In this document: positions 1-5,764 of the stretch, in pieces
Layout: each line of letters starts with the position of its first letter
Numbering within the stretch: position 1 is the stretch's first letter
NCBI GenBank assembly: GCA_016875155.1
Contig: VGSD01000153.1
Span: 1-6,946 of the forward strand
Direction: 5' to 3'
DNA length: 6,946 bases
DNA from: Deltaproteobacteria bacterium
Lineage (GTDB): Bacteria > Desulfobacterota > BSN033 > UBA1163
Notes under the pieces: model-generated
What the model saw: only the letters and a program-made list of their open reading frames with translations
Database searches by the model: none
Told to the model about the DNA's origin: nothing
Made by a program: the position numbers and the translations under genes

Positions 1-1
1 A

Positions 2-58
2 AACCATCCGGAAGTGATCCGGGCCTACTTAGGAGAACGCTATCGTGCTCGAGGTTAA
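2..58 (+). CDS. livG: C-terminal end of LivG-type ABC transporter ATPase (partial)
   Basis: The first bases read in one frame as NHPEVIRAYLGERYRARG and then stop at TAA. HPEVIRAYLGE-type endings are usual for LivG, the first ATP-binding subunit of the branched-chain amino-acid (LIV-I/HAAT) importer. Only the last 18 codons are inside the window, so no ATPase motif can be checked. The reading frame overlaps the GTG start of the following livF by 14 nt, the tight coupling expected of adjacent subunits of one transporter. The assignment rests on this tail and on its position before livF. Confidence 0.8.
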   Translation, partial: NHPEVIRAYLGERYRARG

Positions 59-749
59 GCAGATCTCCGTAAGCTATGGTCTTGCACCTGCATTATGGGA
101 GGTTTCCCTTTCCGTTAAGGATGGAAATATCGTCGTCATAGTAGGATCAAATGGAGCCGGGAAGAGCACACTGATGAAGACTATATCAGGACTTATTCAC
201 CCCGGAGAAGGAACGATTGAATTCGATCAAAGGCGGATTGACCATCTTCCTCCCCACCAGATCGCCAGGATGGGTATCGCCCATGTGCCTGAAGGACGCC
301 GTATCTTTCCCCATCTGACGGTGATCGAAAACCTGAAGATGGGGGTTTTACCTATCAAAGGCCAAAAACGGGCCCAAGAAATTTTAAACAATGTCTTTAA
401 CCTCTTTCCCATCCTTGCGGAACGGCAGCGCCAATTAGGAGGAACACTCTCCGGAGGACAGCAACAGATGTTGGCCGTCGGACGGGGTCTTATGTCCGAT
501 CCGAAAATCCTGCTTCTCGATGAACCCTCTCTGGGGCTTGCTCCCATCATTGTGGATATGGTCTTTGAAGTCGTCGCCCGGCTCAATAGCCAAGGACAGA
601 CCATTCTCCTCGTTGAACAGAACGCCTTTTTATCTCTTGAGGTAGCCCAATATGCCTATGTCCTTGAGGTGGGGAGAATCGTCCTCGAAGGAGAGGCTTC
701 AAAACTGATTGACGACCCCCACATAAAAAAGGCTTATTTGGGGAAATAG
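45..749 (+). CDS. livF: Branched-chain amino-acid ABC transporter ATP-binding protein LivF
   Basis: This is a 234-residue cytoplasmic ATPase of the high-affinity branched-chain amino-acid importer, normal length for LivF. It pairs with LivG to drive import through LivH/LivM. Visible motifs are Walker A GSNGAGKST (residues 34-42), the LivF-typical VPEGRRIF in the Q-loop region (81-88), the ABC signature LSGGQQQ (135-141), Walker B ILLLDEPSLG (155-164, catalytic Glu160) and LVEQN (189-193) at the switch region. The ending KKAYLGK is also typical. The start is GTG, with AGGAG at 31-35 nine bases upstream, inside the overlapping end of livG, which suggests translational coupling. The substrate is inferred from the family; related transporters also carry amides or urea. 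No strong terminator follows. Confidence 0.95.
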   Translation: MLEVKQISVSYGLAPALWEVSLSVKDGNIVVIVGSNGAGKSTLMKTISGLIHPGEGTIEFDQRRIDHLPPHQIARMGIAHVPEGRRIFPHLTVIENLKMGVLPIKGQKRAQEILNNVFNLFPILAERQRQLGGTLSGGQQQMLAVGRGLMSDPKILLLDEPSLGLAPIIVDMVFEVVARLNSQGQTILLVEQNAFLSLEVAQYAYVLEVGRIVLEGEASKLIDDPHIKKAYLGK

Positions 750-809
750 AGTCTCAAGTAGAGATTGAGGTTCACTCGGGGGGAAAATATCGTATTACAG
801 GGAGCTTTT

Positions 810-854
810 ATGTATGGGTTTTTTAACAAGATTTTAAGGCTTAACATAATATGA
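810..854 (+). pseudogene. AOR N-terminal fragment no. 1 (14 codons)
   Basis: An ATG preceded by AGGGAG (799-804) opens a short frame, MYGFFNKILRLNII, then TGA. It matches the first 12 or so residues of the AOR gene at 5765 (MKGFYNKILRIN). Homology stops at the TGA and nothing downstream resembles AOR before the dehydrogenase at 937. I read it as the 5' relic of a deleted or interrupted AOR copy. It could also be a translated leader upstream of the dehydrogenase, but I see no attenuator structure. The match is short but retains both its ribosome-binding site and its order of residues, and it recurs at 2283 and 2685. Confidence 0.6.
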
Positions 855-936
855 CAAGAAGATCATAGGTGATGAATTGGTCAGAATTTTGATAGTGGCA
901 TAGGATAGATTTTTTTACTATCGAAGAGGGAAGAAA

Positions 937-2202
937 ATGATTGACAAAACCGGTTATGACGAAAGTAAGCCCTTGGAAATGCACAACCTCCAATTCGATA
1001 TTGCAGCGGAACACGTTAACCTGGAATCCTGGATACTCGAAAAGATCAAGAGACCAAGGAGAGAGTTTACAGTGATCTTTCCTATCCGATACGATGACGG
1101 TCGTGTTGAACACTTAACCGGATACCGTGTCCAGCATAATACCTTGCGAGGGCCCGCCAAAGGAGGTATTCGTTATCACCCCTGGGTAGACCTCGACGAG
1201 GTGAGGGCCTTAGCCGGATGGATGACCTGGAAATGTGCGGTGGTGAATATTCCTTTTGGCGGAGCCAAAGGCGGCGTAAAATGTGATCCATTAAAAATGT
1301 CCAAAGGAGAAATTGAAAGGATTACCAGACGTTATATTTGGGAGATATCGCCCATCATCGGTCCAGATTCGGATATTCTTGCGCCTGATATGGGTACGAA
1401 TCCTCAGGTTATGGCCTGGATTGTAGATACTTATAGCGTCTTTAAAGGATATACCTGCTCAAGCATCGTAACGGGCAAACCTATTGAAATTGGGGGTTCA
1501 TTAGGCAGGCTCAAGGCCACTTCAAGGGGAGCCATCTTTATTTTGAGGGAGGCAGCACAACTACTAGGCCTTGACTTGTCTCGTTTGAAGGTTGTGATTC
1601 AAGGTTTCGGAAACGTTGGTTATCACTTTGCCGAACTTATAAAAGAATTTGGGACAAGAGTAATAGCTGTATCAGATGTCAATGGAGGGATTCTAAACGA
1701 GAACGGACTGGATATAGCGAAGGTATTCGAGCACAGCCAGAAAACGGGTTCAGTGGTTCATTATTCGGAATCGACGGATATTAGTAACACAGAGCTTCTT
1801 GAATTACCCTGCGATGTCCTGGTCCCTGCGGCCATTGAAAGTCAGATTACGCGATCCAACGCTGGCAGCGTTAGGGCGAAAATAATCATTGAGGGCGCTA
1901 ATGGTCCAACAAGCCCATATGCCGATGAAATTCTAGATGACAAAGGAATTTATGTCATTCCAGACATTTTGGCTAATGCGGGTGGTGTTACGGTATCCTA
2001 TTTTGAGTGGGTGCAGAATGTTCAGAAACTCTTCTGGACAGAGGATGATGTGAACCAACGTCTTGATCATATCATGAAAAGGGCATTCAAGGAAGTGTAT
2101 TCTCTTTCTAAAAAGGAAAAGGTGAATATGCGTACTGCAGCGTACATGCTGGCGATTGAAAGGGTGGGACGAGCCAAAGAGTTGAGGGGAATATTTCCAT
2201 AA
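937..2202 (+). CDS. gdhA: Glutamate dehydrogenase (hexameric, Glu/Leu/Phe/Val dehydrogenase family)
   Basis: The 421-residue protein is full length for the roughly 420-450 residue hexameric class. It catalyses reversible oxidative deamination of glutamate to 2-oxoglutarate and ammonium in the cytoplasm. Residues aligning by spacing with the known active site are Lys75 (RGPAKGG), Lys99 (MTWK), the catalytic Lys111 (PFGGAKGG) and Asp151 (APDMGT); the 24, 12 and 40 residue spacings match the Clostridium symbiosum enzyme. The dinucleotide fold shows GFGNVG (223-228) with Asp247 after the second strand (VSDVNGG). The C-terminal half has EGANGPTS (319-326) and ILANAGGVTVSYFEW (344-358). NAD versus NADP use cannot be decided by eye. 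GAGGGA (926-931) lies five bases before the ATG. Another amino-acid dehydrogenase of the family is possible but less likely. The gene stands between AOR relics at 810 and 2283. Confidence 0.93.
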   Translation: MIDKTGYDESKPLEMHNLQFDIAAEHVNLESWILEKIKRPRREFTVIFPIRYDDGRVEHLTGYRVQHNTLRGPAKGGIRYHPWVDLDEVRALAGWMTWKCAVVNIPFGGAKGGVKCDPLKMSKGEIERITRRYIWEISPIIGPDSDILAPDMGTNPQVMAWIVDTYSVFKGYTCSSIVTGKPIEIGGSLGRLKATSRGAIFILREAAQLLGLDLSRLKVVIQGFGNVGYHFAELIKEFGTRVIAVSDVNGGILNENGLDIAKVFEHSQKTGSVVHYSESTDISNTELLELPCDVLVPAAIESQITRSNAGSVRAKIIIEGANGPTSPYADEILDDKGIYVIPDILANAGGVTVSYFEWVQNVQKLFWTEDDVNQRLDHIMKRAFKEVYSLSKKEKVNMRTAAYMLAIERVGRAKELRGIFP

Positions 2203-2238
2203 ACCTTTTTGTGATTCTTACCCTTCTCTATGTGAAAG

Positions 2239-2273
2239 ATGTTAAAATGAATTTTGTTAAGAGAATTTAACAT
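2239..2273 (+). promoter_or_regulatory. Inverted repeat directly before the ribosome-binding site of AOR fragment 2
   Basis: ATGTTAAA (2239-2246) and its exact complement TTTAACAT (2266-2273) enclose a 19-nt spacer that begins near a smaller AT palindrome (AAAATGAATTTT, 2244-2255). The right arm abuts AGGAGGG at 2274-2280. The position suits an operator or a 5' leader hairpin for the AOR start at 2283. There is no T-tract after it, so it is not an evident terminator for the dehydrogenase. Such AT-rich dyads also arise by chance, and the regulator, if any, is unknown. Confidence 0.35.
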
Positions 2274-2282
2274 AGGAGGGAT

Positions 2283-2435
2283 ATGAAAGGTTTCTTTAAT
2301 AAAATGCTGAGGATCAATCTCACAACTAAAACTTCTAAAAGAAGACAAAGATTGGGGACGTTGCTCACAATCATCACAATTATTGAATTGACCGCCTCAG
2401 AAGTTCTTTCTCCTTATGGCCATCGCAATGGCTGA
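2283..2435 (+). pseudogene. AOR N-terminal fragment no. 2, interrupted
   Basis: The frame opens MKGFFNKMLRINLTTKTSK, closely matching the AOR start at 5765 (MKGFYNKILRINLKTKTFK). The match fades by about 2342, after 19-20 codons. The next 30 codons (to TGA at 2433) do not resemble AOR and coincide with the flank and 3' end of a transposase remnant on the other strand. AGGAGG (2274-2279) precedes the ATG by only three bases. The likely history is an AOR copy that lost everything after its first codons when the transposon-like sequence arrived or when a deletion joined the two. As it stands it could be translated into a 50-residue peptide, for which I see no function. Confidence 0.7.
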
Positions 2436-2543
2436 AGCCCCCACTCCCAATCTCCTCGCGATCTCAGCCATCGAGATTCCCATCTCTCGGCTCAAAAAAT
2501 AAGCTATTTCCGCCCTCACCTTCGTGTTTTTCCAACTTAAGGG
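2397..2543 (-). pseudogene. C-terminal remnant of a REP-associated (IS200-like) transposase
   Basis: The minus strand is open from 2543 to a TGA at 2397-2399. It contains FLSREMGISMAEIARRLGVG followed by ASAIAMAIRRKNF. This reads as a helix-turn-helix (SMAEIARRLGVGASAIAMAI) of the kind at the C-terminus of REP-associated tyrosine transposases, where a GIS..EIAR.LGVS..AVS pattern is usual. The catalytic Y1 domain with its HUH motif is absent; upstream the frame closes with TAG at 2544-2546. The adjacent plus-strand sequence around 2354-2385 (TTGGGGACGTTGCTCAC) resembles the flanks I associate with such elements. Only about 48 codons remain, so it is dead. A DnaA- or Trp-repressor-like fragment is an alternative reading of the helices. 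Confidence 0.55.
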
Positions 2544-2684
2544 CTATGAAAGAAGTTGCACTTGGCTTAGGAAAAGAATGGCAGGGAGGGATGGTCATTT
2601 ACCAGGGGAACCCCATTAAAAAGATGCAGAGCCAAACATTTGGGTCGTCCCATCGCGAAGAATATTTATTTAAGGAGAGATCAT

Positions 2685-3062
2685 ATGAAAGGCGTCTTTA
2701 ATAAAATTCTGCGGATCAATCTCAAGGCAAAAACATTTCAAGAAGGACCTACCCCTGGTTCGGTTTATGAATCCTTCCTTGGCGGAAAGGGGTTAGGCAT
2801 GTATCTTCTGGCGAGGAAAAATCTTCGGGGGATGGAGCCGCTCTCTCCGGATAATAAACTCATCTTCTGCACCGGGCCGATCACGAATACCCGAATCTAT
2901 GGCTCCTTTTTCTTAATCCTCCTTGCTCCGAGACGATACTCCCCCGCTCCCCTCTTAGATATTCTCGGGGCTAACTTAAAGGATTGTTTTACAGAATTTT
3001 ATATGATAATATTTTTTGGAAAGATCTCCTCATTTAATCAATCTGATGGAATTTGTAATTAA
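2685..3062 (+). pseudogene. Truncated AOR copy (N-terminal 74 residues, then unrelated tail)
   Basis: The ATG at 2685 has AAGGAG (2672-2677) seven bases upstream. Residues 1-74 match the AOR gene at 5765: 55 of 74 residues and about 77% of 222 nt are identical by my hand alignment, including LGGKGLG, PLSPDNKLIFCTGPITN and RIYGS. After RIYGS, at about 2906, the homology ends at a sharp point: the copy at 5765 continues with CRHGVFTKSPLTG, while this one continues FFLILLAPRR and 41 further residues without likeness to AOR. It lacks most of the cofactor-binding part and all iron-sulfur ligands, so it cannot be an AOR. An in-frame ATG at 2640 exists, but the family start and the ribosome-binding site favour 2685. 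Divergence from the 5765 copy shows an old paralogue, not a recent duplication. Confidence 0.8.
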
Positions 3063-3077
3063 GGAGGTGTTTAAAAT

Positions 3078-3287
3078 ATGAATGATATTTCTCATTTGAC
3101 ACCGATAGAAATCCAAAGGGCAGGTTGGAACATATTGAAAAAACAGTTGGGACCTGTAGGGGCATTGAGATTTCTTTTGCAGTATGAAAAAGGAGAAGGC
3201 GATTACACAAAATTGAGGAGGAAAATGTTTAAATGCGAAACTGTGGACACATTAATCCATAAAATGAGGAAAGAACGAAAAATATAG
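3078..3287 (+). CDS. Small 69-residue protein of unknown function
   Basis: A strong AGGAGG (3062-3067) lies ten bases before the ATG. The protein is short, helical in appearance and basic at its end (HKMRKERKI). The core, LTPIEIQRAGWNILKKQLGP followed by VGALRFLLQYEKGEGDYTKL, resembles from memory a family of about 70-residue hypothetical proteins in cyanobacteria and other environmental bacteria and archaea with the pattern LTP.EI...G...L...LG.V.A.RFL.QFE.G.GDYT. I know no established function. Such small proteins are sometimes antitoxins, but no toxin gene is recognisable next to it: the following 146 nt hold only short frames. The good ribosome-binding site and the conserved-looking core make it a real gene in my view. 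Confidence 0.7.
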   Translation: MNDISHLTPIEIQRAGWNILKKQLGPVGALRFLLQYEKGEGDYTKLRRKMFKCETVDTLIHKMRKERKI

Positions 3288-3433
3288 CGAGGTCGATCGC
3301 CTGGATCAATAGGAATGGCTGGATTGACAAAAATAAGAGAAGGGATTAGAAGAGATATTGAATCTAAAGGGACAAAAATTGATGTCGCTTCGACTCGAAA
3401 CTGAGAACCAGAGAATAGAGACTCAAGGGTGGA

Positions 3434-4705
3434 ATGATGCGCAGGTTGTCGTTTGAAAAGCTTGAGATTTCGCCGGAACATAAGCAGGTATTGGAAAAAA
3501 CCACTATCACGGAGAGCGGTCCTGGCACTATTCTAAATGATTTTCAGATTCTCCTGAATTACCTCAGAAAACAGGGGTTACCGGTTGCGGGTACACATCG
3601 GCTACCGAGAACGGTGTTAGGGGAGATCAATGCCCTTCTAAGCCATCCTATTCAACTTCGACTGAAGAGGCCCAAGCAGAAATCGTACCCGCATATTCAA
3701 GGATTATATCTGCTTTTACGGGCATCGGGACTGGCCTGTATCAAAGCAAAAGTCGTAGACTCGACTCTACGAGATAGAAAGCTCTTTCTTTCTATAGATG
3801 ATAAGGCATACCAGGTGTGGGAAAGTCTGAATCCCACTGAGCGATACTGTGCGTTGCTGGAAAGCTGGTTGCTTCGGGGAAAGGAGGAGATAGTCGGCGA
3901 GCGCGGCGGAGGTCTGTTCTCAGTCCCCAATATCCTTCGAGGAGTGATGGACCTTATCAGGCGGACACCTGAAAAGGGGTTACGGGTTGAAGGAGATAAG
4001 AATGCCCAGTACCTGCTGAGGTATGTGCCGGGGTGGCATAACTTGGGCCTGATGGAACTGTTCGGCCTGATTTCTATAAAACCCGGTTCGCCCATCGAGG
4101 GCCAAGGATGGCAGATTGAGAGCATCGATCGCACAGCATTTGGCGATGCCCTGGTTGCTTTGCTTTGCGCGAAAGTCTTGTGGGAACCAAACCTTCTCTT
4201 CGAATCGGAAAAGGAAGGAAGGGTGCCGGTCGGTCTGCTTCAACCCATTCTTCAGCCTTATTTCCCGGAGTGGAAAAAGAATCTCTCCATTCCCGAGTGG
4301 GTTTTTCGAGAGGGAACATACGTCTTCAGGGTAACTTTAGGACGACTATGGTTTCGGATCGCTATCCCGGCAAGTCATACTCTGGAATGGCTAGCGTCCA
4401 CGATTCTGACGGCCATCAAGTTTGATTCCGATCATCTCTACCATTTCGAGTATGAGAACCCTTGGGGGGCCATCGAGAGGATCAATCACGATTTCATAGA
4501 CGAGGGGCCATGGGCAAGCGATGTCCGGGTGGGCGATGTGCCTCTTCGGGTCGGACAGAAGATGACTTACCTCTATGACTTTGGCGACAACTGGGAATTT
4601 GAGGTAACCCTGGAGCAGGTCGATCGTGCCGGAGATGTAAAAAAGCCGAACATTCTTGAGATGCACGGGAACCCACCCGAACAGTATCCAAACTGGGATG
4701 AATAA
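3434..4705 (+). CDS. pRiA4b ORF-3-like domain protein
   Basis: The 423-residue protein has no signal peptide or membrane segment. Its last 130 residues match the plasmid pRiA4b ORF-3-like domain (PRiA4_ORF3): TYVFRVTLGRLWFRIAIPAS (295-314), FDSDHLYHFEYENPWG (330-345) and the hallmark MTYLYDFGDNWEFEVTLEQV (377-396), ending HGNPPEQYPNWDE. That domain is widespread in IS passenger genes, plasmids and mobile islands, and its biochemical function is not established. Residues 1-290 are a helical region I do not recognise. Two start codons lie in tandem (3434 and 3437); AGGGTGG (3426-3432) is nearly adjacent, so the second ATG may be used. A hairpin sequence lies in codons 107-113. Placement next to a MITE and outside any operon suggests an accessory gene. 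Confidence 0.8.
   Translation: MMRRLSFEKLEISPEHKQVLEKTTITESGPGTILNDFQILLNYLRKQGLPVAGTHRLPRTVLGEINALLSHPIQLRLKRPKQKSYPHIQGLYLLLRASGLACIKAKVVDSTLRDRKLFLSIDDKAYQVWESLNPTERYCALLESWLLRGKEEIVGERGGGLFSVPNILRGVMDLIRRTPEKGLRVEGDKNAQYLLRYVPGWHNLGLMELFGLISIKPGSPIEGQGWQIESIDRTAFGDALVALLCAKVLWEPNLLFESEKEGRVPVGLLQPILQPYFPEWKKNLSIPEWVFREGTYVFRVTLGRLWFRIAIPASHTLEWLASTILTAIKFDSDHLYHFEYENPWGAIERINHDFIDEGPWASDVRVGDVPLRVGQKMTYLYDFGDNWEFEVTLEQVDRAGDVKKPNILEMHGNPPEQYPNWDE
3751..3773. repeat. Small palindrome inside the pRiA4b-like gene
   Basis: TCGTAGA (3753-3759) and TCTACGA (3766-3772) form a perfect 7-bp stem around the 6-nt loop CTCGAC. Read on the minus strand, the outer arms with flanks are CTCGTAGA and TCTACGACT, exactly those that bracket the GC-rich palindrome at 5583-5626. 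It lies in frame within coding sequence (around VDSTLRD). It may be an empty or minimal form of the same repeat, or a coincidence. Confidence 0.4.
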
Positions 4706-4723
4706 TTACCCCCCCCTCATTAG

Positions 4724-4869
4724 AGACTGTGTCGTAATTACTAATTTGTCACCCTGAACTCGGTTTCGAGTCGTACCGACTTGTTTAGGGTCTCGTAAGT
4801 TGATGGAATGATTAGATGCCGAAACTAGTTCGGCATGACATTTTTTCAATTTCCCCTATTACGACACAG
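4724..4869. mobile_element. MITE-like element with 12-bp terminal inverted repeats and 9-bp target duplication
   Basis: CTGTGTCGTAAT (4727-4738) and its exact complement ATTACGACACAG (4858-4869) bound a non-coding stretch of about 146 bp. CCTCATTAG occurs on both sides (4715-4723 and 4870-4878), as expected of a target-site duplication. Inside are several hairpins: ACCCTGAAC/GTTTAGGGT (4751-4759 with 4783-4791, one wobble), ACTCG/CGAGT (4758-4771), AGTCG/CGACT (4769-4781) and ATGCCGAA/TTCGGCAT (4816-4836). There is no transposase frame, so it would need one in trans. The inner GTCACCCTGAAC and AGATGCCGAA..TTCGGCATGACA units resemble repeats I recall from many environmental genomes. It lies between two + strand genes and occupies nearly the whole spacer. 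Confidence 0.75.
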
Positions 4870-4883
4870 CCTCATTAGCCGAG

Positions 4884-5678
4884 ATGAACGACACTTCTCG
4901 CTTGCGAGTCGCAACGACATTTTTGATTAGATTGAGAGACCTCTTCAAGGATTCGAACAGGGGTAAGATCTATCCCTGCATTCAGGATCTGGTTGAAAAT
5001 GGACTCACGGTCGCGCGATTTTCTCCTGCTGATCCCATTCCAACTCGCCAAGATGTAACCCAGTACCTCGCGTCATGGTGCCGGCATGCAGGGCTAAGCC
5101 AGGAAGATTGCCTTGCCTGGTTGGTCGAATACTCCGTGGCCATGCTTTCGTCCATCTCGAGGACATCTCCGTCAGGAATTCGACATAGCACCAAATCGAA
5201 CCTCAAGCATATCTACCGTGCGGATATTCCATTCATTTGTGAATGCGATGAGAATCCTTTCAGGGCGCATTGCAGCGCCAACTGCCCGGTATATGCCGAC
5301 ATGCAGGTCAAGCTCCTCGAGAGGAAGAGCAAAAAACCTGATATTGAACATGTGATTGAACGACCGGCGGAAATATTTGAAATGCAAAAACCCTCAGTCA
5401 GAGAGAGATACAAAAACCAATTTGAAGCGGCCCTGGAGGTTATCCGTAGCGAGATGGAAAAAGGAACGGAGAGGAAAGCGATTCTCGATCTTCTGATCGA
5501 GCGGGGATTCAAGACCCGAACAGGAAAGAGATGGACCTATTCCATTCTTGGAAATGAACAGAGTAGAATAAGGCAGGGTCCACTCGTAGAATCCCTGCCC
5601 GCCCGGCAGGCGGGGAGTCTACGACTTGAAAGATCCGCTGACAACATGACGAAAGAGTCGAAAGAAGGAAATTCTTAA
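4884..5678 (+). CDS. Unrecognised protein with Cys cluster and recombinase-like C-terminal segment
   Basis: I do not recognise this 264-residue soluble protein. Residues 116-136 hold a compact Cys/His group, Cys119, Cys121, His129, Cys130 and Cys134 (ICECDENPFRAHCSANCPVY), which could bind zinc or an iron-sulfur cluster. Residues 172-195 are charged and helical. Residues 195-224 (ERKAILDLLIERGFKTRTGK, then RWTYSILGN) look like the GI.TR.GK.W small winged or helix-turn-helix segment found in serine recombinases, so DNA binding is possible; no recombinase catalytic domain is visible. The ATG has only a weak site before it (CCGAG), and the first dozen codons lie in repeat-like sequence right after a MITE, so the original N-terminus may have been replaced. 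A palindrome at 5583-5626 encodes part of the C-terminal tail (ESLPARQAGSL). Confidence 0.6.
   Translation: MNDTSRLRVATTFLIRLRDLFKDSNRGKIYPCIQDLVENGLTVARFSPADPIPTRQDVTQYLASWCRHAGLSQEDCLAWLVEYSVAMLSSISRTSPSGIRHSTKSNLKHIYRADIPFICECDENPFRAHCSANCPVYADMQVKLLERKSKKPDIEHVIERPAEIFEMQKPSVRERYKNQFEAALEVIRSEMEKGTERKAILDLLIERGFKTRTGKRWTYSILGNEQSRIRQGPLVESLPARQAGSLRLERSADNMTKESKEGNS
4897..4918. repeat. Repeat-like segment at the start of the unrecognised gene
   Basis: The 22 bases here match 4759-4780 inside the MITE at 18 positions and include the same type of small hairpin (CTCGC TT GCGAG, 4897-4908). On the minus strand the stretch reads TGTCGTTGCGACTCGCAAGCG, recalling the TGTCATTGCGAG family of dispersed repeats. 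It codes for residues 5-12 of the gene beginning at 4884. Confidence 0.35.
5583..5626. repeat. GC-rich REP-like palindrome within coding sequence
   Basis: The sequence is symmetric about 5604. Outer arms TCGTAGA (5584-5590) and TCTACGA (5618-5624) pair perfectly. The inner 12-nt arms (5592-5603 and 5605-5616, containing CCTGCCCGCC and GGCAGGCGGGG) pair with one wobble (5596/5612) and one mismatch (5600/5608); 5591/5617 is also unpaired. No T-tract follows, so it is not a typical terminator. It lies in frame near the end of the gene at 4884-5678 and gives the peptide ESLPARQAGSL. It resembles dispersed bacterial palindromes such as REP sequences, or the Rickettsia palindromic elements that enter genes in frame. 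Confidence 0.65.
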
Positions 5679-5764
5679 CAGGCGCAGTCACAGGTATCAT
5701 CCGTAATTTTTTGCCTTAGGATTATACCAGGAGGCCCCAATCATTCAGAAGAAAGGAAAGAACA

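Noticed and set aside
877..906. Possible promoter TTGGTC, 18-nt spacer, TAGGAT before glutamate dehydrogenase
   Set aside because: Both boxes match the consensus weakly and similar pairs can be found by chance in this AT-rich spacer.
810..936. Leader peptide and attenuator controlling glutamate dehydrogenase
   Set aside because: The 14-codon frame is better explained as an AOR relic because the same residues recur at three other AOR starts, and no terminator/antiterminator pair is visible.
2546..2701. Plus-strand frame of 51 codons beginning MKEVALGLGKEWQGGMVIYQ
   Set aside because: No ribosome-binding site, no family recognised, and it overlaps the start of AOR fragment 3 in another frame. 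It could be the tail of a lost gene, but I cannot support it.
3315..3404. Short frame MAGLTKIREGIRRDIESKGT and nine more residues
   Set aside because: Only 29 codons, the purine tract touches the ATG, and nothing is recognised. The 146-nt spacer 3288-3433 otherwise shows no clear feature.
3697..4319. Long antisense reading frames opposite the pRiA4b-like gene, and similar ones opposite livF and AOR
   Set aside because: Their translations look like out-of-frame sequence, rich in Arg, Ser and Pro without motifs, while the plus-strand genes carry clear domains.
5583..5640. Rho-independent terminator at the GC-rich palindrome
   Set aside because: No run of T follows and the coding frame continues for 17-18 codons past it.
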